NCBI GenBank assembly: GCA_045579055.1
Contig: JAZNLK010000169.1
Coordinates: 1 to 13,539 of the forward strand
DNA length: 13,539 nucleotides
Source of the DNA: SIG440 sp045579055
Lineage (GTDB): Bacteria; Bacillota; Clostridia; Monoglobales; Monoglobaceae
Direction: 5' to 3'
Shown here: positions 5,458 to 12,678 of the stretch, in pieces
How the letters are laid out: the number at the start of each line of letters is the position of its first letter
Position numbering within the stretch: the stretch's first letter is position 1
The notes under the pieces: generated by a model
Told to the model about the DNA's origin: nothing
The model's database searches: none
The model's input: the letters and a program-made list of their open reading frames with translations, nothing else
Program-made: the position numbers and the translations under genes

Positions 5458-8019
5458 ATGGCAAACGAAAAACAAGAGGAATTATTTGACGCCTCCAAGC
5501 TGAACATAGTTCCCGTTGAAATCGAAAAGGAAATGCGCAAATCCTACATTGAATACGCAATGTCGGTTATTGTAGGCCGTGCCCTTCCTGACGTTCGTGA
5601 CGGCTTGAAGCCCGTTCACAGACGTATTCTTTATGCTATGTATGAGGACAACCTCACCCCCGAAAGAGAATACCGCAAGAGTGCTACCACCGTTGGTAAC
5701 GTTCTTGGTCGATACCATCCCCACGGTGACGCATCGGTTTATGATGCAATGGTGCGTATGGCACAGGATTTCTCAATGAGATATCCCACCGTTGACGGTC
5801 ACGGTAACTTCGGTTCGGTGGACGGTGACCCTCCTGCTGCTTACCGTTATACAGAAGCAAGAATGTCAAAAATGGCAATGCGTATGCTCACCGACATCGA
5901 GAAGGAAACCGTTGACTTTATGCCCAACTTTGACGAAAGCCGAAAGGAACCTATCGTTCTTCCTTCCCGCTTCCCCCACCTTCTGGTAAACGGTTCCGAC
6001 GGTATTGCCGTTGGTATGGCAACCAAGATTCCGCCCCACAACCTCACCGAGGTTATTGACGGTATTATTGCGGTTATTGACAATCCCGAAATCACAATTG
6101 ACGAGCTGATGACCTACATCAAGGGTCCCGACTTCCCCACAGGTGCACAGATTATGGGCACCAACGGAATCCGCTCGGCATACCACACGGGCAGAGGAAA
6201 GCTCCGTCTCCGTGCAAAAGCCGACATCGAGGAATACGGCGACAACCGTCAGAGAATTGTGTTCACCGAAATCCCTTATATGGTCAACAAGGCAAGACTT
6301 ATCGAGAACATTGCAAACCTCGTTCGTGACAAGCGCTTGGAAGGCATTTCCGACCTCCGTGACGAATCCGACCGTGACGGTATGCGAATTGTTGTGGAAA
6401 TCAAAAGGGATGCCAATGCAACAATCGTTCTCAACCATCTTTACAAGTATACTCAGCTGGAAGATACCTTCAGTGTTATTATGCTTGCGCTTGTGAACAG
6501 AGTTGAGCCAAAAATCCTCAACCTGCGTGAAATCCTTGACGAATACATCACATTCCAGAAGGATGTCATCGTCAGAAGATGTATTTTTGACAAACGCAAA
6601 GCAGAAGCAAGGGCACATATCCTTGAAGGTCTCAGAATTGCTCTTGACCACATTGACGAAATCATTACAATAATCCGAAACAGCTATAACGATGCCAAGC
6701 CCAATCTTATGGAACGCTTTGACTTCTCGGATGTTCAGGCACAGGCAATCCTTGATATGAGACTTGCACGTCTGCAAGGTCTGGAACGTGAGAAGATTGA
6801 CAACGAATATGCCGAAATCCTTGCATTCATCAAGGAGCTTGAAGAAATCCTGGGCAGCGAACAGAGAGTTCTTGAGGTTATCAAAACCGAAATCACCGAA
6901 ATCAAGGAAAAATTCGGTGACGAAAGAAGAACCTCCATCGAACCCGTTGTGGATGATATCGACTACGAAGACCTGATTGAAGAGGAAGACGTGGTTGTGA
7001 CAATGACCAAGCAAGGCTATATCAAGCGATTAGCCGCTGACACATACCGCAGTCAGAAACGTGGCGGCAAGGGCATAATCGGTATGCAGACCAAGGAAGA
7101 AGACTTTGTTAACACTATGTTCGTGGCTTCAACCCATGCATACATTCTGTTCTTCACCAACACCGGAAGAATGTACAGAATAAAGACCTACGAAATCCCC
7201 GAAGCAGGTCGTCAGGCAAAGGGTACAGCCATCGTGAACCTGATACCCCTTGAACCGGGCGAAAAGATTTCCGCTATGATTCCTGTCCGTGAATATGTTG
7301 AAGGGGAATACCTGATTATGGCAACCAGAGCCGGTGTAATCAAAAAGACCGACATTATGGAATACGAGAATGCTCCCAAGGGCGGCAAGATTGCCATTAA
7401 CCTTGACGAAGGCGACGAGCTGATAAACGTTAAGAAAACTGACGGAACAGCTGATATCTTCCTGGGAACACACGAAGGAAAGATGATTCGCTTCGCCGAG
7501 GAAGACGTAAGAACCCTGGGACGTGTATCCCGTGGTGTTCGCGGCATTATGCTGAAGGACGGCGACTATGTTGTTGGTATGGACGTAATCCGTGACGGTG
7601 CAAGAGTTCTTGTCATCAGCGAAAAGGGTTACGGCAAGAAGACCGAGCTTGACGAATACAAGGTTCAGGCACGTGGCGGTCAGGGAACAACAACCTACAA
7701 GCTTTCCGAGGAAACCGGAAAGGTTTCGGGCTTCGGGCTTGTTACCGACGATGATGACGTTATTATCATTACCTCCGAAGGCATAATCATCAGAATCGAC
7801 ACCAAGGACATCAACACTCTGAAGCGTGTTACAAAGGGTGTGCGTCTGATGCGACTGGGCGAAGGCGTTGAGATTGTTTCAGCGGCAACGGTTGCCCACG
7901 AGGACGAATCCGAAGAGACGGAAGCTCCTGTGGATAACTCAGCGTCAACTGTGGATAACAACGAAGCCACAAGTGAAAACGCAGATGAAAATGTGGATAA
8001 CTCTGTGGATAATGTGTAA
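5458..8019 (+). CDS. gyrA: DNA gyrase subunit A
   Basis: GyrA is the cleavage-and-religation subunit of gyrase (GyrA2GyrB2), which introduces negative supercoils with ATP. The 853-residue protein has the breakage-reunion domain (about 13-500) with catalytic Tyr131 preceded by Arg130 in AAYRYTE, and the quinolone region HPHGDASVYD (87-96). A coiled-coil arm precedes the C-terminal beta-pinwheel (about 505-812). The GyrA box QKRGGKG (533-539) marks it as gyrase rather than topoisomerase IV ParC. The residue aligned with E. coli Ser83 is Ala92, while the Asp87 equivalent (Asp96) is kept. The last 41 residues are an acidic tail with four VDN units whose DNA spells DnaA boxes. The ribosome binding site GAGG is about 10 bases before ATG. 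gyrB is not adjacent; the gene looks monocistronic, ending at the terminator at 8193-8231. Confidence 0.97.
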   Translation: MANEKQEELFDASKLNIVPVEIEKEMRKSYIEYAMSVIVGRALPDVRDGLKPVHRRILYAMYEDNLTPEREYRKSATTVGNVLGRYHPHGDASVYDAMVRMAQDFSMRYPTVDGHGNFGSVDGDPPAAYRYTEARMSKMAMRMLTDIEKETVDFMPNFDESRKEPIVLPSRFPHLLVNGSDGIAVGMATKIPPHNLTEVIDGIIAVIDNPEITIDELMTYIKGPDFPTGAQIMGTNGIRSAYHTGRGKLRLRAKADIEEYGDNRQRIVFTEIPYMVNKARLIENIANLVRDKRLEGISDLRDESDRDGMRIVVEIKRDANATIVLNHLYKYTQLEDTFSVIMLALVNRVEPKILNLREILDEYITFQKDVIVRRCIFDKRKAEARAHILEGLRIALDHIDEIITIIRNSYNDAKPNLMERFDFSDVQAQAILDMRLARLQGLEREKIDNEYAEILAFIKELEEILGSEQRVLEVIKTEITEIKEKFGDERRTSIEPVVDDIDYEDLIEEEDVVVTMTKQGYIKRLAADTYRSQKRGGKGIIGMQTKEEDFVNTMFVASTHAYILFFTNTGRMYRIKTYEIPEAGRQAKGTAIVNLIPLEPGEKISAMIPVREYVEGEYLIMATRAGVIKKTDIMEYENAPKGGKIAINLDEGDELINVKKTDGTADIFLGTHEGKMIRFAEEDVRTLGRVSRGVRGIMLKDGDYVVGMDVIRDGARVLVISEKGYGKKTELDEYKVQARGGQGTTTYKLSEETGKVSGFGLVTDDDDVIIITSEGIIIRIDTKDINTLKRVTKGVRLMRLGEGVEIVSAATVAHEDESEETEAPVDNSASTVDNNEATSENADENVDNSVDNV

Positions 8020-8056
8020 AAGCCTTGTCACAAGGGCGATTTATGGTTGTGGAAAA
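7929..8056 (-). promoter_or_regulatory. DnaA-box cluster in gyrA 3' end
   Basis: Four perfect TGTGGATAA words (reverse complement TTATCCACA, the strong DnaA box) occur at 7929-7937, 7950-7958, 7992-8000 and 8004-8012. A one-mismatch copy TGTGGAAAA (TTTTCCACA) is at 8048-8056. All five point the same way. Four are inside gyrA codons 825-853 and one is downstream. Start-to-start spacings are 21, 42, 12 and 44 bases. Such density of 9-mers is far beyond chance. It may be part of oriC or a DnaA-binding regulatory/titration cluster. Confidence 0.8.
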
Positions 8057-8192
8057 GTGTCGCAAAAGAAAATATGGTATTTTCGTCCAAAAAATATACT
8101 AATTTGTCCAATATGTACATTTTGTCAAAAATACCCCTTTTTTGAAAATCAAATTTGTGTAATCATCACAACCTACGAAATTTTTCAAACCC

Positions 8193-8231
8193 AAGCCCTG
8201 AAACCCTTGCCACAAGCGGCTTTCAGGGCTT
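8193..8231 (+). terminator. Terminator of gyrA
   Basis: AAGCCCTGAAA (8193-8203) and TTTCAGGGCTT (8221-8231) form an 11-bp perfect stem. The 17-base loop can itself pair GCC with GGC. It is followed by TT and an A run. The gyrA stop is about 170 bases upstream, so the transcript would include the fifth DnaA box region. Confidence 0.65.
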
Positions 8232-8290
8232 TTAAAAAAAATCTTGTGCAATATATACATAAAGAAAATTTAAATTTGTGCAATAAAACT

Positions 8291-8317
8291 CTAACATTTT
8301 CATTGAAAATATGTTAG
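8291..8317. promoter_or_regulatory. Inverted repeat upstream of sugar-ABC ATPase
   Basis: CTAACAT-TTTC (8291-8301) pairs with GAAA-AT-ATGTTAG (8305-8317): an 11-bp stem with a 2-base bulge and a 3-base loop. A -10-like TAGAAT (8315-8320) overlaps its right arm, 41 bases before the ATG, so it could be an operator for the ATPase promoter. No good -35 was found. Confidence 0.35.
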
Positions 8318-8361
8318 AATTAATAAAGTTAATTTAAATATAACTTGGGAGGTTATTATAA

Positions 8362-9474
8362 ATGGCAAGTTTAAGTTTAAGACAGGTTGGCAAAATCTAC
8401 CAGGGTGGAGTTATTGGTGCAAAGGACGTTAACCTTGAAATCGAAGATAAGGAATTTATAATCCTTGTTGGACCTTCAGGTTGCGGTAAATCAACAACTC
8501 TCCGTATGATTGCCGGTCTGGAAGAAATTTCAGAAGGTGAGCTCTACATCGACGACAAACTGGTTAACGATGTTGCTCCCAAGGACAGAGACATTGCGAT
8601 GGTTTTCCAGAACTATGCTCTTTATCCTCATATGACAGTATACGACAATATGGCATTCGGTCTCAAGCTGAGAAAAGTTCCTAAGGCTGTTATCAAGGAA
8701 AAGGTTCATGAAGCTGCAAAGATTCTTGATATCGAACATCTCCTTGACAGAAAGCCCAGAGCTTTGTCGGGTGGTCAGAGACAGCGTGTTGCGTTGGGTC
8801 GTGCTATCGTTCGTGAACCAAAGGTATTCCTTATGGACGAACCTCTTTCAAACCTTGACGCAAAGCTGAGAGTTCAGATGAGAGCTGAAATCACAAAGCT
8901 CCACCAGAAGCTGGGTACAACAGTAATTTACGTTACACATGACCAGACAGAAGCTATGACAATGGGTACAAGAATCGTTGTTATGAAGGATGGTTATATG
9001 CAGCAGTGTGCATCACCTGCAGACCTCTATGACGAACCCGTTAACATCTTCGTTGCAGGCTTTATCGGAAGCCCCCAGATGAACTTTATGGAAGTTACTC
9101 TTGAAAAGAAGGATGACGGTGTTTACCTTTCAAACGAATACCTCAACATCAAGCTTCCTGAAGGCAAGGGTCAGAGAGAAGAACTTAATGATTACTTCGG
9201 TAAGAAGGTTATTATGGGTATCAGACCTGAAAACATCTACGAAGACGAAGCTCACATCTCTACAATGCCTGATTCACTTGTTGATGTTGAAATCGACCTG
9301 ACAGAAATGATGGGTGCTGAAACATACATCTACCTCAAGGTTGGTGAAACACCCTTTACATCACGTGTTAACCGTCGTACAACTGCAAAAGCAGGCGACA
9401 AAATCAAGGCTGCATTCGATGCAAACAAGATTCATCTGTTCGATCCCGAAACAGAAATCGCAATCATTCACTAA
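8362..9474 (+). CDS. msmX: Sugar ABC importer ATPase (MsmX/UgpC/MalK type)
   Basis: A cytoplasmic ATPase that powers carbohydrate ABC importers of the CUT1 class. The 370-residue protein has Walker A GPSGCGKST (37-45), Q-loop Gln83 (VFQNYALYPHMTV), signature LSGGQ (135-139), Walker B VFLMDE (155-160) and H-loop His193. The C-terminal regulatory TOBE/OB part (about 235-370) characterises MalK/UgpC-type subunits. Length is normal. GGGAGG lies 9 bases before ATG. No permease or solute-binding gene is adjacent, which matches the MsmX situation in Bacillus subtilis, where one ATPase serves several sugar importers. The symbol is given on that basis; MalK, UgpC and MsmX cannot be separated by sequence alone. 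Its codons favour T-ending and major forms, consistent with high expression. It ends at a strong terminator. Confidence 0.88.
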   Translation: MASLSLRQVGKIYQGGVIGAKDVNLEIEDKEFIILVGPSGCGKSTTLRMIAGLEEISEGELYIDDKLVNDVAPKDRDIAMVFQNYALYPHMTVYDNMAFGLKLRKVPKAVIKEKVHEAAKILDIEHLLDRKPRALSGGQRQRVALGRAIVREPKVFLMDEPLSNLDAKLRVQMRAEITKLHQKLGTTVIYVTHDQTEAMTMGTRIVVMKDGYMQQCASPADLYDEPVNIFVAGFIGSPQMNFMEVTLEKKDDGVYLSNEYLNIKLPEGKGQREELNDYFGKKVIMGIRPENIYEDEAHISTMPDSLVDVEIDLTEMMGAETYIYLKVGETPFTSRVNRRTTAKAGDKIKAAFDANKIHLFDPETEIAIIH

Positions 9475-9481
9475 GATTTTC

Positions 9482-9511
9482 AAAAGACGTATCCGAAAGG
9501 ATACGTCTTTT
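9482..9511 (+). terminator. Strong terminator of ABC ATPase
   Basis: A 13-bp stem (AAAAGACGTATCC, 9482-9494, with GGATACGTCTTTT, 9499-9511) with a GAAA tetraloop runs directly into a T tract. It lies 7 bases after the stop codon. A textbook intrinsic terminator. Confidence 0.93.
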
Positions 9512-9534
9512 TTTATGTAAAATGTGCCATTATA

Positions 9535-9540
9535 TATAAT
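9535..9540 (+). promoter_or_regulatory. -10 element for small RHH gene
   Basis: A perfect TATAAT ends 21 bases before the ATG at 9562. The -35 is poor: TTTATG at 9512-9517 with a 17-base spacer, lying in the T tract of the preceding terminator. Confidence 0.35.
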
Positions 9541-9561
9541 TGTATTGCGAGGAGTGATTAT

Positions 9562-9747
9562 ATGGAAAAATTCAGGATACCTTCTATTCCACCAACAACA
9601 AATAAATGCATTAGATTTCCAAATGACGTAATTGAAAACGTAGAAAAAGCAATTGAAGGTAAAAATTGCACTTTTACAGCATTTGTTGTCGAGGCAGTCA
9701 GAATTGCGTTAAAAAACATTGAAGAAGAGAATAATTTTACAGAATAA
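9562..9747 (+). CDS. Small ribbon-helix-helix-like protein
   Basis: A 61-residue protein. After a short N-terminal arm rich in Pro and Thr comes KCIRFPNDVIENVEKAIEGK, a beta strand (CIRFP) followed by helix 1. FTAFVVEAVRIALKNIEEE then forms helix 2. That order and length match Arc/MetJ/CopG-type ribbon-helix-helix DNA-binding proteins, including short stand-alone ones near toxins or phage genes. The exact family was not recognised. GAGGAG is 7 bases before ATG. No toxin partner is adjacent: the ABC ATPase upstream has its own terminator, and the downstream neighbour is convergent serS. DNA binding is inferred from predicted fold only. Confidence 0.7.
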   Translation: MEKFRIPSIPPTTNKCIRFPNDVIENVEKAIEGKNCTFTAFVVEAVRIALKNIEEENNFTE

Positions 9748-9767
9748 GATTTACATTTTCTAACCAT

Positions 9768-9799
9768 AAAACAGCCTTTGCGTTCGCAAAGGCTGTTTT
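9768..9799. terminator. Bidirectional terminator between RHH gene and serS
   Basis: A 14-bp perfect stem (AAAACAGCCTTTGC, 9768-9781, with GCAAAGGCTGTTTT, 9786-9799) with loop GTTC. The A/T ends provide a T run on each strand, so it serves both convergent genes. Confidence 0.88.
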
Positions 9800-9815
9800 A
9801 TAATATCCCTATTAA

Positions 9816-11099
9816 TTATTTCTCAGGAAGAATAACTTCTTTTCCACCCATATACGGTCTCAGAACTTCGGGAACTGTGATTGAGCCGTCTTCGTTCTGA
9901 TAGTTTTCGAGAATTGCGGCAACTGTTCTGCCGATTGCAACACCCGAACCATTGAGTGTGTGAACAAGCTGAGCCTTGTCCTTTACGTTGTTCTTGAACT
10001 TGATGTTTGCACGTCTCGCCTGGAAGTCTTCAAAGTTACTGCATGAAGAAATTTCAACAAATCTGTTGTAGCTGGGCATCCAAACCTCAATATCATACTT
10101 CATTGCTGCGGTGAAACCAAGGTCTCCGATACAAATCTTAACGACTCTGTAGGGAAGCTTCAACAGCTTGAGAACTGATTCTGCGTCATTAACCAAGCTT
10201 TCAAGCTCTTCGTATGAATTTTCGGGATTTGCAAATTTAACAAGCTCAACCTTGTTGAACTGATGCTGACGGATAAGACCTCTTGTGTCACGACCTGCAC
10301 TACCTGCTTCGGCTCTGAAACAAGCTGTGTATGCACAATACTTAATGGGGAGCTTGCTTCCGTCAAGAATTTCGTCTCTGTGCATATTTGTTACAGGAAC
10401 TTCAGCCGTGGGAACAAGGAAGTAATCTGTGTTTGCAACCTTGAATGCATCTTCTTCAAACTTGGGAAGCTGACCTGTTCCGACCATACTGTTTCTGTGA
10501 ACCATAAAGGGAGGGAAGATTTCCTTGTAGCCATTCTGATTTGTGTGAGTGTCAAGATAGAAGTTGATAACCGCTCTTTCAAGCTGTGCACCTGCACCGC
10601 TGTATACCGTAAATCTTGTACCTGTGATTTTTGCAGCTGTTGCAGGGTCAAGAATTCCCAGCTCTTCGCCCAAATCCCAGTGTGCCTTGGGTTCAAAGTC
10701 AAACTTTGTGGGTTCCATAAAGCGTCTTACTTCGATATTATCCTCGTCTGTATCGCCTTCGGGAACTGTGGGATTGGCAATATTGGGGATTGTGTACATA
10801 ATAGTCTCAATTTCTTCGTCAATAACTCTCACCTGATCATCAATTTTCTTGATGTCGTCTGAAAGTTCCTTCATTTCAGCAAAAATAGGAGCTGTGTCCT
10901 TGCCTTCCTTCTTGAACTGAGGAATCTGCTTTGAAATTGTGTTCTGCTTGTTCTTCATCTGTTCAACATTGAACACAAGCTCTCTGCGCTGCTTGTCCAA
11001 ATCAAGAAGATGGTCAACGTCAATTCTGGTTTCCTTTCTTCTTTTCAAGGCTTCAATAAGTTTTTCGGGTTCATTTCTTAAAATTCTAATGTCAATCAT
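9816..11099 (-). CDS. serS: Seryl-tRNA synthetase
   Basis: It charges tRNA-Ser with serine using ATP and is cytoplasmic. The 427-residue length is typical of bacterial SerRS. Residues 1-110 form the long helical coiled-coil arm that contacts the long variable arm of tRNA-Ser. The class II catalytic core follows: motif 1 region about 168-200, TAE at 231-233, motif 2 starting FRAEAGSAGRDTRG (261-274), and motif 3 GSGVAIGRTVAAILE (384-398). AAGGAG lies 8 bases before the ATG at 11099. The 60-base gap upstream has no room for a serine T-box, so control by T-box is unlikely. A promoter candidate overlaps the end of the upstream gene. It shares the minus strand with parA-parB. Confidence 0.96.
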   Translation of the reverse strand: MIDIRILRNEPEKLIEALKRRKETRIDVDHLLDLDKQRRELVFNVEQMKNKQNTISKQIPQFKKEGKDTAPIFAEMKELSDDIKKIDDQVRVIDEEIETIMYTIPNIANPTVPEGDTDEDNIEVRRFMEPTKFDFEPKAHWDLGEELGILDPATAAKITGTRFTVYSGAGAQLERAVINFYLDTHTNQNGYKEIFPPFMVHRNSMVGTGQLPKFEEDAFKVANTDYFLVPTAEVPVTNMHRDEILDGSKLPIKYCAYTACFRAEAGSAGRDTRGLIRQHQFNKVELVKFANPENSYEELESLVNDAESVLKLLKLPYRVVKICIGDLGFTAAMKYDIEVWMPSYNRFVEISSCSNFEDFQARRANIKFKNNVKDKAQLVHTLNGSGVAIGRTVAAILENYQNEDGSITVPEVLRPYMGGKEVILPEK

Positions 11100-11141
11100 T
11101 TTCGTTTTCTCCTTATATCCTGCCCTCAGGCAAATTTTTTA

Positions 11142-11170
11142 ATAATATACAAATTAGTTTTAGTTCCCAA
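11142..11170 (-). promoter_or_regulatory. Promoter candidate for serS
   Basis: Minus strand: TTGGGA (11170-11165, in the last codons of the upstream gene), 17-base spacer, TATTAT (11147-11142). Predicted start near 11135, about 36 bases before serS. The -35 matches only four of six positions. Confidence 0.4.
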
Positions 11171-11609
11171 GAACATCCTTGAGAATTTCATAATAAGCAA
11201 GTGTCGCATCGTCAAAACCCATAGGTTCAATTTTCTCAAATGCCCCCTTAGCTTCAGCAACATTCCCTGCCTTATAATTTTCGTAAATATCTTTCAGATC
11301 TGACATTGCCTGCTCCAAAGTGACAGCTTCCGAACCGGAGGTGTCAATTTTCTTGCTCTCCTCCAAAAGTGCATCTCTTTCTTCCGTCACCTTCTTAACC
11401 TCTTCATTCAGTGCAGCATTTTCTTTTTCCAATTCTGCAACTCTTTCCTCGAGAAGTCGGATGCTGTTCTGCTTTTCATCAATCGCATTCTGACCCTTTT
11501 CGGAATCATGATGCACAGACGGTCCTGTAGCCAAACCAATCACCGCAATCAATGCGACACAAACAAGCATAATCAAACCGTATACAAAAATCATCTTATT
11601 TCGTTTCAT
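11160..11609 (-). CDS. One-pass membrane coiled-coil protein, unknown function
   Basis: A 149-residue protein with no recognised family. Residues 1-5 are basic (KRNK), followed by one hydrophobic membrane segment (about 6-28). A strongly heptad-like Glu/Lys/Leu coiled coil follows (about 42-88: RLLEERVAELEKENAALNEE pattern). A helical C-terminal part (about 95-149, with YENYKAGNVAEAKGAFEKI) looks like a single TPR-type hairpin. The positive inside rule predicts the coiled coil outside the cell. The frame extends upstream to a GTG at 11654, but AGGGGGCGG sits just before the ATG at 11609 and the extension has no ribosome binding site. It lies between parB and serS on the same strand. The layout resembles divisome or cell-envelope helper proteins, but no function is claimed. 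Confidence 0.8.
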   Translation of the reverse strand: MKRNKMIFVYGLIMLVCVALIAVIGLATGPSVHHDSEKGQNAIDEKQNSIRLLEERVAELEKENAALNEEVKKVTEERDALLEESKKIDTSGSEAVTLEQAMSDLKDIYENYKAGNVAEAKGAFEKIEPMGFDDATLAYYEILKDVLGN

Positions 11610-11708
11610 TTTCCGCCCCCTGCTCCAAAAGCTAAAATTTTGCCCTTTTTGCACCTTTCATCCCTTTTTAATATACTTTCATAGGCACTCAAGGTTTTGT
11701 TTCTTCTG

Positions 11709-11738
11709 TGTATAATTTTAAAGGCTCGTTTTTTCCAA
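11709..11738 (-). promoter_or_regulatory. Promoter candidate for coiled-coil membrane protein
   Basis: Minus strand: TTGGAA (11738-11733), 18-base spacer, TATACA (11714-11709). The leader would be about 95 bases. No terminator hairpin was found between parB and this gene, so read-through from parAB is also possible. Confidence 0.35.
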
Positions 11739-11755
11739 CTTTTTACATTTATGCC

Positions 11756-12661
11756 TTATTTTATCTTTTCAAGAATTCCTTCAAGTTCGGCATTGCTGAA
11801 ATATTCAATTTCAATCTTGCCTTTATTTTTCCCGTTTTTGATTGTTACTCTTGCGCCTAATTTCCCGGAAATTTCATTTTCAAGATCCTTGAAATATTTT
11901 TCAATATTTCTGTCAGTTTGTGGCGGTGTAAGTTTTTCTTTTTTGACAGACATAGCCGCAACAATTTTTTCAACCTGACGTACATTCAAACCGTCGCTGA
12001 TAATTTTTTTCGCAACTACAAGTCTGTCTTCGTCACTTTCCAACGAAAGAAGAGCTCTGGCATGTCCCTGGGAAATTTCACCTTTAATCACAAGGCTCTT
12101 TATTTCACCGGATAAACCGTTTAGTCGAAGAGCATTTGCCACTGCACTTCGGCTTTTTCCCACACGAGTTGAAACCTCTTCCTGAGTGAGTCCAAAAGTA
12201 TCCATCAGCTTGCGATAGCCTTCAGCTTCTTCAATGGGATTCAGGTCTTCGCGCTGCAGATTTTCAACAAGAGCAAGCTCCATAACCTGTTTTTCATTGA
12301 AATCGCCCTCAATACAAGGAACTTCTTTTAATCCCGCAAGCTTTGATGCACGCCATCTTCTTTCCCCGGCGACGATTGTAAACATTCCGTTTCCCGAAGG
12401 TTTAACAACAATAGGTTGAATCAAGCCGTGTTCCTTTATTGACTGTGCCAATGCTTCCAGCTTGTCCTTTTCAAAATTCTTTCTGGGCTGATCGGGATTT
12501 GGTTCAATATCTCTCAGCTTCAGAACCTTAACTCCACTGCTTTCCTCTGTTTTTTCTGCCTTTTTTGCAGATTTTTCAGCAACGGGATTTTCCTGAATAT
12601 CGTCGAAAAATGCACCAAGTCCACGTCCAATAGCTTTTTTTGCAGATTTTTTTTCAGCCAA
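11756..12661 (-). CDS. parB: Chromosome partitioning protein ParB (Spo0J)
   Basis: ParB binds parS, clamps and slides on DNA as a CTP-dependent switch, and works with ParA and SMC to segregate origins. The 301-residue product has the N-terminal GRGLGAFF motif (12-19) that in this family stimulates ParA ATPase. The ParB/CTP-binding domain (about 43-135) holds GERRWRA (99-105) and ENLQRxDLNP, followed by the parS-reading HTH (about 158-182, LTQEEVSTRVGKSRSAVANA). A C-terminal dimer region covers about 245-301. The start is a TTG at 12661, with AAAGGAAG 8 bases upstream. A second TTG at 12682 would overlap the parA stop as TTGA but has no Shine-Dalgarno sequence. It lies 17 bases after parA, so the two are co-transcribed. 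Confidence 0.95.
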   Translation of the reverse strand: MAEKKSAKKAIGRGLGAFFDDIQENPVAEKSAKKAEKTEESSGVKVLKLRDIEPNPDQPRKNFEKDKLEALAQSIKEHGLIQPIVVKPSGNGMFTIVAGERRWRASKLAGLKEVPCIEGDFNEKQVMELALVENLQREDLNPIEEAEGYRKLMDTFGLTQEEVSTRVGKSRSAVANALRLNGLSGEIKSLVIKGEISQGHARALLSLESDEDRLVVAKKIISDGLNVRQVEKIVAAMSVKKEKLTPPQTDRNIEKYFKDLENEISGKLGARVTIKNGKNKGKIEIEYFSNAELEGILEKIK

Positions 12662-12678
12662 AATATTCACTTCCTTTC

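Larger units (their letters stand above)
8020..8361. other. 342-base AT-rich intergenic region gyrA - ABC ATPase
   Basis: No gene is supported here. It contains the fifth DnaA box (8048-8056), an imperfect 17-base direct repeat TTGTsCAATATrTACAT at 8104-8120 and 8244-8260 (15 of 17 identical), and a further partial copy TTGTGCAATA at 8276-8285. It also holds the gyrA terminator (8193-8231), an inverted repeat at 8291-8317 and the ATPase ribosome binding site. The region is markedly A/T-rich, as expected for an unwinding region or for promoters. Confidence 0.6.

Noticed and set aside
6948..6956. Single TGTGGATGA, a one-mismatch DnaA box inside gyrA
   Set aside because: Isolated, in conserved coding sequence, and expected by chance at this length; not part of the 3' cluster.
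5866..7014. 382-codon open frame on the minus strand opposite gyrA
   Set aside because: It is an antisense shadow of gyrA: low-complexity Phe/Val/Asn-rich translation with no motifs and no convincing ribosome binding site, while the plus frame is unmistakable GyrA.
5458..8019. Topoisomerase IV subunit ParC instead of GyrA
   Set aside because: A clear GyrA box (QKRGGKG, residues 533-539) and full pinwheel are present, and there is no adjacent parE.
11100..11159. T-box riboswitch for serS
   Set aside because: Only 60 bases separate serS from the upstream gene, far too short for a T-box leader, and no T-box core motif was seen.
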